Assembly: GCF_004022485.1 (NCBI RefSeq)
Contig: NZ_CP034951.1
Span: 1,922,001-1,986,000 of the forward strand
DNA: 64,000 nucleotides
Source of the DNA: Aequorivita sp. H23M31
GTDB taxonomy: Bacteria > Bacteroidota > Bacteroidia > Flavobacteriales > Flavobacteriaceae
Direction of reading: 5' to 3'
This document shows, in pieces, positions 52,110-60,402 of this stretch. How positions within the stretch are numbered: the first letter of the stretch is position 1; every line of letters starts with the position of its first letter. The notes beneath the pieces were generated by a model that saw nothing but the letters and a program-made list of their open reading frames with translations, made no database searches and was not told where the DNA came from. A program made the translations under genes and the position numbers.

Positions 52110-55100
52110 ATGAATAACTTAATTCGATTTGCACTGCGAAAGCCCATCTCGATTATGGTGGCGGTCTTGGCCATTGTTTTCTTTTCGGTGATTGCAGTTC
52201 AAAAAATAAACGTAGATATTTTCCCCGAAGTAGAATCGCCCGCCATTTATATTGCGATGCCTTACGGCGGACTGTCCCCAGAATATATGGATGGTTTTAT
52301 GGCCAATGAATTCCAAAAGGTGTTGCTCTTTGTGAGTGGCGTAAAGGAAATGGATTTTAAAAGTATCCAGGGATTGACCTTAATGAAACTCACATTCTAT
52401 CCCGGAACGGATATGGCGCAGTCCGCTGCAGAATTGTCCACTTCCGTTTCCCGGGCGATGGGTTTTTTACCCGCCGGCGCAGTACCCCCGATGGTTGTAC
52501 GCTTTGACGGAAGTTCCCTTCCGGTGGGAAAACTGGTTTTTGAAAGTGACCAACGCTCCATCAACGAAATCCAAACGGAAGTACTGACGAAAATCCGTCC
52601 GATGCTAGTAAATGTCCCTGGTGTTTCCGCTCCTGCCCCATTTGGTGGAAGTGCACGATCCATTGTGGTCACTGCAGATCCAGATTTACTTCGCGCCAAC
52701 AAGTTGAGCACCGAGGACGTGACCATTGCCATTGCAAAAAGCAACTTGCCCTCACCCGCTGGAAATCTCCGGATTGGCGATAAAAATATGATGGCGCCTA
52801 TTAATTCCCTTTCTAAAGGACCTGAGGAGTTTTTGAATACGCCCATCAAAAAGATGGATGGCCGCACCATTTACGTTCGTGACGTGGCTCACGTTCAGGA
52901 CGAAGCGGATATGACTTACGGTTATGCGATGGTAAACGGAAAACGAACGGTTTATCTTCCAGTGATTAAAAAAGCGGATGCCTCTACTTTGGACGCCGTT
53001 CAAAACGTAAAAGCGAGCCTGACAGATTTTGAGCATATGCTTCCCGAAGATATGAGCGTGCGTTATGAATTTGACCAATCCAAGTATATCAAAACGTCAT
53101 TGACCAATCTTCAAATTTCTGGTCTGCTGGGCGCAGTGTTGACGGGTTTGATGGTATTGCTTTTTCTTGGGGATTTACGCGGTGCTCTAATTGTTGTGCT
53201 CACCATCCCAATTTCATTGATGGCTGCCATTTCAGTTTTATATTTAATGGGACAGACGATCAACATTATGACCTTGAGCGGACTGGCACTTTCCATCGGG
53301 ATTTTGGTGGATGAAGCGACGGTAACCATTGAAAATATTCACCAGCATATGGAAGTGGGCAAGCAGAAACAGAAAGCCATTTTGGATGCCCTGTTTGAAA
53401 TTTCCATTCCTAAGTTGTTGATTCTGTTGAGCATTTTGGCAGTACTGACGCCAACACTTATTATGACAGGAATCTCAAAAGATATGTTCTTGCCCTTATC
53501 GTTGGCAGTGGCTTTTGCGATGATCGCTTCCTTTATTTCTTCACAGACATTTGTGCCGATTTTGGCAAACTGGATGATCAAGGCAAAAGAAAATCCTGTA
53601 GAAATTTCAAAACGAAAACGAGCCTTTTTTGATAAGTTCCGCGTGCGATATTCCTATACGCTTAGACGGTGGTTTCCTCGGTCGCTTCCATTGTTCTTCA
53701 TTTATTTGATTACTTCAGTGGCTATTGTAGCTCTGTTGATAAACCGCGTGGGAACCGACGTTATGCCTGTTTCCAATAGTGGAGATTTCCAATTGAGAAT
53801 CCAAGCACCGGCAGGAGATCGGTTGGAAAAAACGGAAGCACTTTATAACAATGTCATTGCCGATATTGAAGAAATCCTTCCCGACGGTGCCGTTTCCATT
53901 ACTTCCGGTTTTGTGGGACCTCAATCACCAAATAGCCCGATCAACCCGATCTTCCTGTTTACAAGTTCGTCAGATCAGGCCGTTCTTGAAGTTTCTGTGG
54001 ATCAGGACATTTATTCTGGCTCTATGGATGACATTAGGGAAAAAATCAGGGAAACTGTTGCCCAGAAATATCCCGAAGCCTCTTTCAACTTCGAACCGAT
54101 GGAGCTTACGGAAAAAATTATGGGGCAGGGCGCGATGACGCCTATCGAAATAAAAGTGGGTGCGCGACAGTTAAAACAAGCGGCCGGTTTCGCCAATCAG
54201 ATCAAGGAACATTTGGACAAGGTCGATTATCTGAGAGACATTCGCATTGCTGAACAGGTGGATTACCCGGTTTTGAATATCGATATCGACAGAGATCTGG
54301 CCGGACAATTCGATTTGGGTGTGGATGATATCACCCGAAACTTGGTAGCGGCAACTTCTTCCACTCGATTTACAAACAAGAATATGTGGATCGATCCTCG
54401 GTCGGGATTGCCATTCCAAACCCAGGTAGAAATTCCCTATGCCGATATCCTTTCCGAAAACCAATTGCGAAGTATGCCGGTAAAAAAAGGAAGTATGCGA
54501 CCGGTTTTGGAGGACGTCGCCACTATTCGCCGTTCCACCGCTCCTGCGCAGGTAAACAGAAAAGGCCCCAATCGTTATGTAACCTTGATCGCCAATATCC
54601 ACGACAAGGATCTGGGTTCTGCTTCGGCAGCGGTGAAAGACGCTATTAAAAAAGCCGGAGATCCTCCAAGAGGTGTTACGGTTTGGACGGAAGGAACGAT
54701 GAATTTATTGGATGAAACGATGAGCAGCCTTATGTCTGGTTTAGGAGTGGCGCTTATCGCTATATTCCTGATGATGGCAGCTTACTATCAATCCTTTAAA
54801 GTGCCCTTGGTTATTTTGTCGGTCGCACCAGCTGTATTCGCGGGAAGTTTATTGGTATTGTTTTTAACTGGAAGTACCTTAAATCTTCAATCCTATATGG
54901 GAATTATTATGGCGATTGGAGTTTCGGTTTCCAATACTATTTTATTGGTGGACCAAGGGGAATTCTATCGGAAGAAACTATTGTTAAAACCAGCGAATTC
55001 TGCACGACTGGCCTCCGCGTCCAGGTTACGTCCCATTTTGATGACGGCGGCGGCAATGTTTGCTGGAATGCTTCCGATGGCAATTGGCATTGGCGAAGGT

Positions 55101-55280
55101 TCTGAACAAGCAGCACCTTTGGGAAGAGCGGTGATTGGAGGATTGATTGGGTCGTCGATTACAATTCTTTTATTAATTCCACATTTTTATTCTTCAGTAA
55201 TGTCGCGCTCAACAGTGAGAAGTGCGTCGTTGGATCCGGAGGATAGGGAGAGTGAGTATTTTTTGGAGAATAAAGAATAG
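52110..55280 (+). CDS. RND efflux transporter permease
   Basis: 1056 residues, the inner-membrane proton-driven pump. It has the N-terminal helix (RKPISIMVAVLAIVFFSVIAV), a large periplasmic loop, the TM4 charge motif GILVDEATVTIENIHQH at about residue 396, a second loop, and the C-terminal helices (AIGVSVSNTILLVDQ, GGLIGSSITILLLIPHFYS). TM4 has Asp-Glu where drug-pump members have Asp-Asp, and the heavy-metal DFG...D pattern is missing. The export substrate is unknown. Confidence 0.9.
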   Translation: MNNLIRFALRKPISIMVAVLAIVFFSVIAVQKINVDIFPEVESPAIYIAMPYGGLSPEYMDGFMANEFQKVLLFVSGVKEMDFKSIQGLTLMKLTFYPGTDMAQSAAELSTSVSRAMGFLPAGAVPPMVVRFDGSSLPVGKLVFESDQRSINEIQTEVLTKIRPMLVNVPGVSAPAPFGGSARSIVVTADPDLLRANKLSTEDVTIAIAKSNLPSPAGNLRIGDKNMMAPINSLSKGPEEFLNTPIKKMDGRTIYVRDVAHVQDEADMTYGYAMVNGKRTVYLPVIKKADASTLDAVQNVKASLTDFEHMLPEDMSVRYEFDQSKYIKTSLTNLQISGLLGAVLTGLMVLLFLGDLRGALIVVLTIPISLMAAISVLYLMGQTINIMTLSGLALSIGILVDEATVTIENIHQHMEVGKQKQKAILDALFEISIPKLLILLSILAVLTPTLIMTGISKDMFLPLSLAVAFAMIASFISSQTFVPILANWMIKAKENPVEISKRKRAFFDKFRVRYSYTLRRWFPRSLPLFFIYLITSVAIVALLINRVGTDVMPVSNSGDFQLRIQAPAGDRLEKTEALYNNVIADIEEILPDGAVSITSGFVGPQSPNSPINPIFLFTSSSDQAVLEVSVDQDIYSGSMDDIREKIRETVAQKYPEASFNFEPMELTEKIMGQGAMTPIEIKVGARQLKQAAGFANQIKEHLDKVDYLRDIRIAEQVDYPVLNIDIDRDLAGQFDLGVDDITRNLVAATSSTRFTNKNMWIDPRSGLPFQTQVEIPYADILSENQLRSMPVKKGSMRPVLEDVATIRRSTAPAQVNRKGPNRYVTLIANIHDKDLGSASAAVKDAIKKAGDPPRGVTVWTEGTMNLLDETMSSLMSGLGVALIAIFLMMAAYYQSFKVPLVILSVAPAVFAGSLLVLFLTGSTLNLQSYMGIIMAIGVSVSNTILLVDQGEFYRKKLLLKPANSARLASASRLRPILMTAAAMFAGMLPMAIGIGEGSEQAAPLGRAVIGGLIGSSITILLLIPHFYSSVMSRSTVRSASLDPEDRESEYFLENKE

Positions 55281-55294
55281 AGAGAAGAGACCTA

Positions 55295-55336
55295 AAGCTG
55301 GAGACTAGATGCTAGAAGCTGGAGGCTAGATGATTA
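55295..55336. repeat. Degenerate heptamer tandem array 8
   Basis: AAGCTGG, AGACTAG, ATGCTAG, AAGCTGG, AGGCTAG, ATGATTA. It is in the 95-base gap between the RND and adaptor genes of one operon. Confidence 0.8.
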
Positions 55337-55375
55337 TCCAATATATATTAAAAAACAACTTAAATAAATATAATT

Positions 55376-56464
55376 ATGAAACTTAATTTTAGAAATATAA
55401 AGATGATTGGCAGTCTTGCTGTGCTATCATCCATTGTTTTGGCTTCCTGCTCTGATTCGGAGGCCAAGGAAGTTGTCGTTGCTACCAACACTACTACAAT
55501 TGACAAACAGGAAATTGTCACCAAACCTATTTCGCAATTGCATCCGGAATTTGACCTTAGCGTTTCGGGAGAATTGGAGCCAGCGGAGCAGGTTTCGCTT
55601 TATGCCAAGGTGAATGGGTTTGTAAAGAAGATAAACGTGGACATTGGCGATGAAGTAAAGAAAGGTCAGCTATTGGCAGTTTTGGAAGCGCCTGAAATGG
55701 ACCAACGATTGGTTTCAGATCGGTCGTCTGAACAGAAACTTCACAGTGATTTTCTTTATGCCCAACAAAACCTGGAGCGATTAAAGGAAGCTGCAAAAAC
55801 GGAAGGCGCGGTAGCGGCTATAGAATTGGACCGCGCTGAAAGTGCAATGAACAGTGCCAAATCGGCTTATGAATCTTCGCAAGCACAAACGGGTCATAGT
55901 GCACAGATGCAAAAATACCTTCACGTAGTCGCACCATTCAATGGGATTATTACAGAAAGAAATGTTTCGGAAGGTGCTTTGGTAGGTCCAGGTTCTGGAC
56001 AGCCTATTTTTCGGGTGGCGGATGAGGAGAATCTAAAATTAAAAATTGCGCTTCCTGAAAAGCACGCTGGGTCGGTCCATGACGATATGGAAGTTTCATT
56101 TACGGTCAATTCCCAACCGGGAAAGAAGTTTGACGCAAAGCTGTCCCGTAGTTCAAAATTAATCAATTCGCAAAACCGTGCGATGATATTGGAATTTGAT
56201 GTGGAGAATACAGAACACAGTCTTAATGGAGGGGAATACGCCCAAGTACAATTAAAACTAAAACGCAAAACTCCAACATTTTTTGTTTCACCAAAAAGTA
56301 TTCTCAACACCCAATCCGGATTGTTCGTATTGACTAAAAATCAGAGTGAAATTCAACGGGTGCCTGTAAAGGAAGGGGTACGATTGGATACGCTTACAGA
56401 AATTTTCGGAAATCTGAAGGAAGGAGATTTGATCGTTCAAAGTCCGACAGAGCAGATGAAGTAA
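55376..56464 (+). CDS. RND efflux periplasmic adaptor subunit (HlyD/MFP)
   Basis: 362 residues. The lipobox VLASCSD is followed by a barrel-sandwich half (VSLYAKVNGFVKKINVDIGD, EVKKGQLLAVLEAPEMDQRL), a helical hairpin, the second half (APFNGIITERNVSEGALVG) and beta-barrel domain. It links RND to TolC. It is the third gene of the operon; this tolC-rnd-mfp order is common in Bacteroidetes. Confidence 0.9.
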   Translation: MKLNFRNIKMIGSLAVLSSIVLASCSDSEAKEVVVATNTTTIDKQEIVTKPISQLHPEFDLSVSGELEPAEQVSLYAKVNGFVKKINVDIGDEVKKGQLLAVLEAPEMDQRLVSDRSSEQKLHSDFLYAQQNLERLKEAAKTEGAVAAIELDRAESAMNSAKSAYESSQAQTGHSAQMQKYLHVVAPFNGIITERNVSEGALVGPGSGQPIFRVADEENLKLKIALPEKHAGSVHDDMEVSFTVNSQPGKKFDAKLSRSSKLINSQNRAMILEFDVENTEHSLNGGEYAQVQLKLKRKTPTFFVSPKSILNTQSGLFVLTKNQSEIQRVPVKEGVRLDTLTEIFGNLKEGDLIVQSPTEQMK

Positions 56465-56518
56465 ATTTCGAATACTTTTGTCATTGGGCATTTTTCTTGA
56501 TGAAAATGTTACCATAAT

Positions 56519-56556
56519 AAAAACCTCACCTGTCTTGGAGATTTGTGAGGTTTCTA
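56519..56556 (+). terminator. Terminator of the efflux operon
   Basis: AAACCTCAC pairs with GTGAGGTTT around a 15-base loop and is followed by a short T-rich stretch. The remainder of the gap to 56760 is AT-rich and shows no ORF. Confidence 0.6.
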
Positions 56557-56759
56557 TTTCCATATAAAATTTAAATTTTGGCATGCTTTTGCTCTTGTTT
56601 TAAAGCAACCATATAGGTTAAATTACTGTGTTGTTCACAACGCTTGAGAAGTTTAGTTAATAGCAATGTTGAGTTTAGAACTCGAAAATAGTATCTTTAT
56701 GACATCTTCAACTTTGAATATAAATTCCTGATTATTCAGTTCATTAAAACACCAAAATT

Positions 56760-58325
56760 ATGCGCAAACTTACCTTTGTTTTATGGCTTTTCATTTTTCC
56801 TGCTGTTCTCTTGGCACAGGATGCAGCCGTACTTCAGCAAATCAAGAAAGAAGGGCTTGAAAATTCCCAAGTGATGGACATTGCTTTCCATCTCACAGAA
56901 AAAAGTGGTCCGAGATTGATGAACAGTCCTGGATTTTACCGAGCGATGGATTATTCTGTTAAGCAGTTAAAAGAATGGGGGCTTGACGATGTAAAAAAGG
57001 ACGAATGGGGAGATTTTGGCAAAGGATGGGAATTGAAAAAATTCTATATTGCTATGGAATCGCCCTGGTATAAGCCTTTAATCGCATTTCCCAAAGCATG
57101 GACTAGTGGTACAAACGGCCTAAAAACGGCATCGGTAATCCTTATCGATCCCGAAGCAGATAGTACTGCCTTGGTTACAAAATATCGTGGAAAACTTGCT
57201 GGTAAGATTTTAGCCATGGATAAAATGATTGAATATGAATTGGATGATAAATCTGATTTGGTGCGATATTCCAAAGCGGAATTGGATTCGATGGCGTCCA
57301 TCCAATTGGATAAAAAGAAATCGGATGATTCAGAAATGACTGAGCGACGAAAAAAATGGATACAAGCTTGGAGAGATGCCAGAAAAAAAGCGGAAGTTCT
57401 CGGTAATCTGGCCAGAGAAGAAGGTGCAGTGGCAATCATTAGTTCTTCCCCTAGAAATCACGATGGAACCGTTTTTGTTCAGCAAGGAGGTTCCCACGCA
57501 TCTGATGCTCCTGAGAATTTCTTGGACATCGCAATGGCATTGGAAGATTATAATATGATTGTAAGACTGGTTCGTGCCAATGAACCGGTGAAACTTGGCT
57601 TGGAAGTGGCATCAAAGTTTTATACGGATCAAGAAAAAGGTTATAATGTTGTTGGTGAAATAACGGGTACAGACAAAAAACTAAAGGACGAAGTCGTGAT
57701 GATCGGTGGCCATTTGGATTCCTGGCAAGGTTCCGTCGGCGCAACGGACAACGCTGCGGGCGCTGCCGTAATGATGGAAGCAATGCGGATTTTGAAGAAA
57801 TTGAATATCAAACCAAAACGTACCATTCGCATCGGACTTTGGGGAGGAGAAGAGCAAGGAATTTACGGCTCCAGAGGCTATGTTTCCAAAACGTTCGCCG
57901 ATAGGAAAGATATGAAGCTAAAACCTGCCCATGAAAAATTTGATGTCTATTTCAATCTCGATAATGGAACAGGACGCATCAATGGAATTTATTTACAGGA
58001 AAACGTAGCTGCCCATAATATCCTGAAAAAATGGCTGGCACCTTTTGAAGATTTAGGAGCTACAACAATTACTCCGGGGAATACTGGCGGAACAGATCAC
58101 CTATCTTTCGATAGCGTAGGCCTGCCCGGGTTTCAGTTTATCCAAGATGAGGTGGAATACAATTCCCGAACCCATCATAGCAATATGGACAGCTATGACC
58201 ACTTGGTGGAAGCAGATTTAAAACAGGCGGCTACGGTAATAGCAGGTTTGATTTATCAAGCCGCTATAAGCGATCAAAAGGTGCCTCGAAAGGAATTGCC
58301 AAAAGCTCAAAATAGTGAGTGGTAG
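56760..58325 (+). CDS. M28 family aminopeptidase/carboxypeptidase
   Basis: 521 residues with signal peptide (KLTFVLWLFIFPAVLLAQ). A protease-associated-like insertion lies at about 100-260, then the zinc core: GGHLDSWQGSVGATDNAAGA (His and bridging Asp), LWGGEEQGIYGSRGY (catalytic and metal-binding Glu pair) and a later His in RTHHSNMDSYD. It is close to the carboxypeptidase Q-like M28 family. It is likely periplasmic, since no T9SS signal is seen. It is monocistronic. Confidence 0.9.
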   Translation: MRKLTFVLWLFIFPAVLLAQDAAVLQQIKKEGLENSQVMDIAFHLTEKSGPRLMNSPGFYRAMDYSVKQLKEWGLDDVKKDEWGDFGKGWELKKFYIAMESPWYKPLIAFPKAWTSGTNGLKTASVILIDPEADSTALVTKYRGKLAGKILAMDKMIEYELDDKSDLVRYSKAELDSMASIQLDKKKSDDSEMTERRKKWIQAWRDARKKAEVLGNLAREEGAVAIISSSPRNHDGTVFVQQGGSHASDAPENFLDIAMALEDYNMIVRLVRANEPVKLGLEVASKFYTDQEKGYNVVGEITGTDKKLKDEVVMIGGHLDSWQGSVGATDNAAGAAVMMEAMRILKKLNIKPKRTIRIGLWGGEEQGIYGSRGYVSKTFADRKDMKLKPAHEKFDVYFNLDNGTGRINGIYLQENVAAHNILKKWLAPFEDLGATTITPGNTGGTDHLSFDSVGLPGFQFIQDEVEYNSRTHHSNMDSYDHLVEADLKQAATVIAGLIYQAAISDQKVPRKELPKAQNSEW

Positions 58326-58557
58326 TTTGTCGTGTTTACTAATAAAAAGTAAAAATGACTGCTTCATCTTGAGTAGGAATCCTAGATGCCATAATCGTAG
58401 TTTGAGGAAATTTGAACGAAAGTATTATGATGGATTAATGTAGAAAAAATAGACCAAATTCTATTAAATGATGAAAAACATCTCTATCTCAATATTTTTT
58501 TGAAATAGGATATTTTAAGAATCAGGGTGAACCAAATTCAGTCTATAAAATCAAAAG

Positions 58558-58588
58558 AAAAAAGCCATCTCGACCGAAGGTGGCTTTT
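58558..58588. terminator. Terminator between the peptidase and the GEVED cargo gene
   Basis: AAAAGCCA pairs with TGGCTTTT around a 13-base GC-rich loop, with T-runs on both strands. It suits the end of the minus-strand cargo gene. Confidence 0.75.
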
Positions 58589-58608
58589 GATTTTTTTAAA
58601 AGAGTTTA

Positions 58609-59952
58609 TTACTCTTTTACCAATTTATAACTTCCCATTTTTCCATCAATGGTTACTTTTAAAATATAGGTACCGGCCGGAAGATTGGCAAGTTCCAAGG
58701 TCTCAGCTTTTGTCTCGAAATTGGTTTCAAACACTTTTTGTCCCAAAAGATTATAGAGTGCAGCTTCTTCAATTCTCTTGGAAGAATGGAGTTGGAGAAC
58801 ATCCGTAACGGGATTTGGGAAATATGAGAATCCAAACAAATCGTTGCTTTCTGATATTCCAAGATTTTCACTGACTACAATCGAATAATCTTCAGCTTGA
58901 CCCCAATTGGAACCAGCATCACATGGATCTGTTGCCGGTATTTCAAAAGTTTTCTTTACCCGCATTCTGGTAGTTCCCAATTCAGCATCAATGGGAACTT
59001 CTATATTTCCGATAATCTGAACGCCATCATTTCCTGTTGAGTTAACAAGGGGTTGTTCTATAACATACACTTCGCCTTCATCATCTAAAACTTCATTTTG
59101 GTTCCAATCGATAAAAACCACAAAGCGGTTTTCATAATCTCCAACAGTATTTCCTTCAAGAGCGATAGGATACGTATTTCCCTGTCGCATTTCACCCATA
59201 ACATTAACGAAATCCTCATGGGCCGGAGTTGCGTTAAAAACTGCACTTGAACGATTGCTAATTCCCGCAACCTCCACTAAGGTTATAGGCTCTACGGTTC
59301 CAAATACAAGCGGACCGCAATAGGGTGCCGGAAATAGATCGCCACTTATAGGTTCGCAATTGGCAGTGAGCGAATAAACCCCTTCCTTTGTAGCATCTGG
59401 GATAATAAAACCTTGACCACTACTGAAAGCTAAGGGTCCTCCAATAGCAGATTCGGAGGTATGCTCAATATAACCAGTAGTTCCATTTGATGTTGTTATC
59501 TGTATCGCTACCCAGTACCTAATGCTTGATCCTGCAGAGCCAGCAAGCTCAACCGGGGACAATTCCAATAGTACTTCAGAAAAATCCATACCAAATTGGG
59601 ACCCTTTGAAGGTAGATGAAGTTGGAGTTATTACCTGTGGTGACCCAACAACGCTTCCCGGAACACCATTAGCATTGTTATAAATTGTAACTAGAACTGA
59701 AGCAACAACAGATCCAGGTTCTATTCCCAAACTAGGTGTTATGGATGTTAATGTAAGATTTCTGTCCGCTGGAATAACTACATCAATTGCGATGGACCAA
59801 TCATTATTCGCACTGCATTGCCTGCCACCAGCAATAGTGGTGCTTTCTACTGCGGCATCGCAGTTTTCTTGACTGTTTCGATTTTTGGCGGGAGCTTGTG
59901 CAAATACAGAGAGGCTTAGGGATAAAAGGAGGATAGTTGTGATTTTTTTCAT
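58609..59952 (-). CDS. T9SS-exported GEVED-domain protein
   Basis: 447 residues from ATG 59952 (KKITTILLLSLSLSVFAQAPA). A central beta domain is followed by a GEVED domain (RFVVFIDWNQNEVLDDEGEV, RMRVKKTFEIPATDPCDAG and NWGQAEDYSIVV). A type A sorting domain begins FSYFPNPVTDVLQLHS and ends SYKLVKE. No enzyme residues are seen. It is likely a surface or adhesion protein. Confidence 0.85.
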   Translation of the reverse strand: MKKITTILLLSLSLSVFAQAPAKNRNSQENCDAAVESTTIAGGRQCSANNDWSIAIDVVIPADRNLTLTSITPSLGIEPGSVVASVLVTIYNNANGVPGSVVGSPQVITPTSSTFKGSQFGMDFSEVLLELSPVELAGSAGSSIRYWVAIQITTSNGTTGYIEHTSESAIGGPLAFSSGQGFIIPDATKEGVYSLTANCEPISGDLFPAPYCGPLVFGTVEPITLVEVAGISNRSSAVFNATPAHEDFVNVMGEMRQGNTYPIALEGNTVGDYENRFVVFIDWNQNEVLDDEGEVYVIEQPLVNSTGNDGVQIIGNIEVPIDAELGTTRMRVKKTFEIPATDPCDAGSNWGQAEDYSIVVSENLGISESNDLFGFSYFPNPVTDVLQLHSSKRIEEAALYNLLGQKVFETNFETKAETLELANLPAGTYILKVTIDGKMGSYKLVKE

Positions 59953-60103
59953 CTTTATTAGGTTTGATCTTTTTGTTAAGTGGCAAAAATAGGAATTCTG
60001 AGTTCCAATAAAGTTTGTAAGAGGAAAAAGTGAACTAAAAAGAATCATATATAATATAAGCCTGAGATTCTAAATCAGTATTGTTTGAGAAAGAAACAAG
60101 ATC

Positions 60104-60123
60104 GTCCCGATAACTATCGGGAC
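60104..60123. repeat. REP-like palindrome A
   Basis: GTCCCGATAACTATCGGGAC is a 20-base palindrome with a 9-base stem and 2-base loop. Its TCCCGA/TCGGGA ends are shared with the palindromes in the tRNA array. Confidence 0.8.
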
Positions 60124-60137
60124 TACAAGAACCAATC

Positions 60138-60151
60138 CCGAAAGCTTTCGG
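60138..60151. repeat. REP-like palindrome B
   Basis: CCGAAAGCTTTCGG is a perfect 14-base palindrome (CCCGAAAGCTTTCGG with one flanking base), 14 bases from palindrome A. Confidence 0.75.
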
Positions 60152-60340
60152 TAAAGACCAAAAATGTAAAATACTGAAAATGAAGCTCGGAGAATTAAAA
60201 GTTAGACGACAAAATGAATTCAGTTTTATTAAAAGACATATTGAAAAAGAAGACCCTATTTAGGGAAGCCTTCGATAGTTTTTATTGGTCTAGATTATAC
60301 CGGATCCTCCAATTTTAGTCGGACAACAATAATTCTAAAT

Positions 60341-60369
60341 AAAAAAAGGATCCCATTTCTGGAATCCTT
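60341..60369 (-). terminator. Terminator of the 60403 cargo gene
   Basis: On the minus strand AAGGATTCCA pairs with TGGGATCCTT around GAAA, with one G-U, and is followed by a T-run. Confidence 0.8.
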
Positions 60370-60402
60370 CTTCTTTAATAAGTGTTTGAACTATTTATCT
60401 AA

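Larger units (their letters stand above)
59953..60402. other. Intergenic region between two T9SS cargo genes
   Basis: 450 bases. It holds the two palindromes at 60104-60123 and 60138-60151, and the terminator at 60341-60369. No ORF or other feature was found. Confidence 0.6.

Noticed and set aside
52110..55280. Heavy-metal (CzcA/CusA) assignment of the RND pump
   Set aside because: The TM4 motif of metal pumps (DFG...D) is absent. VDEATVTIEN is closer to drug-type pumps, so the substrate is left open.
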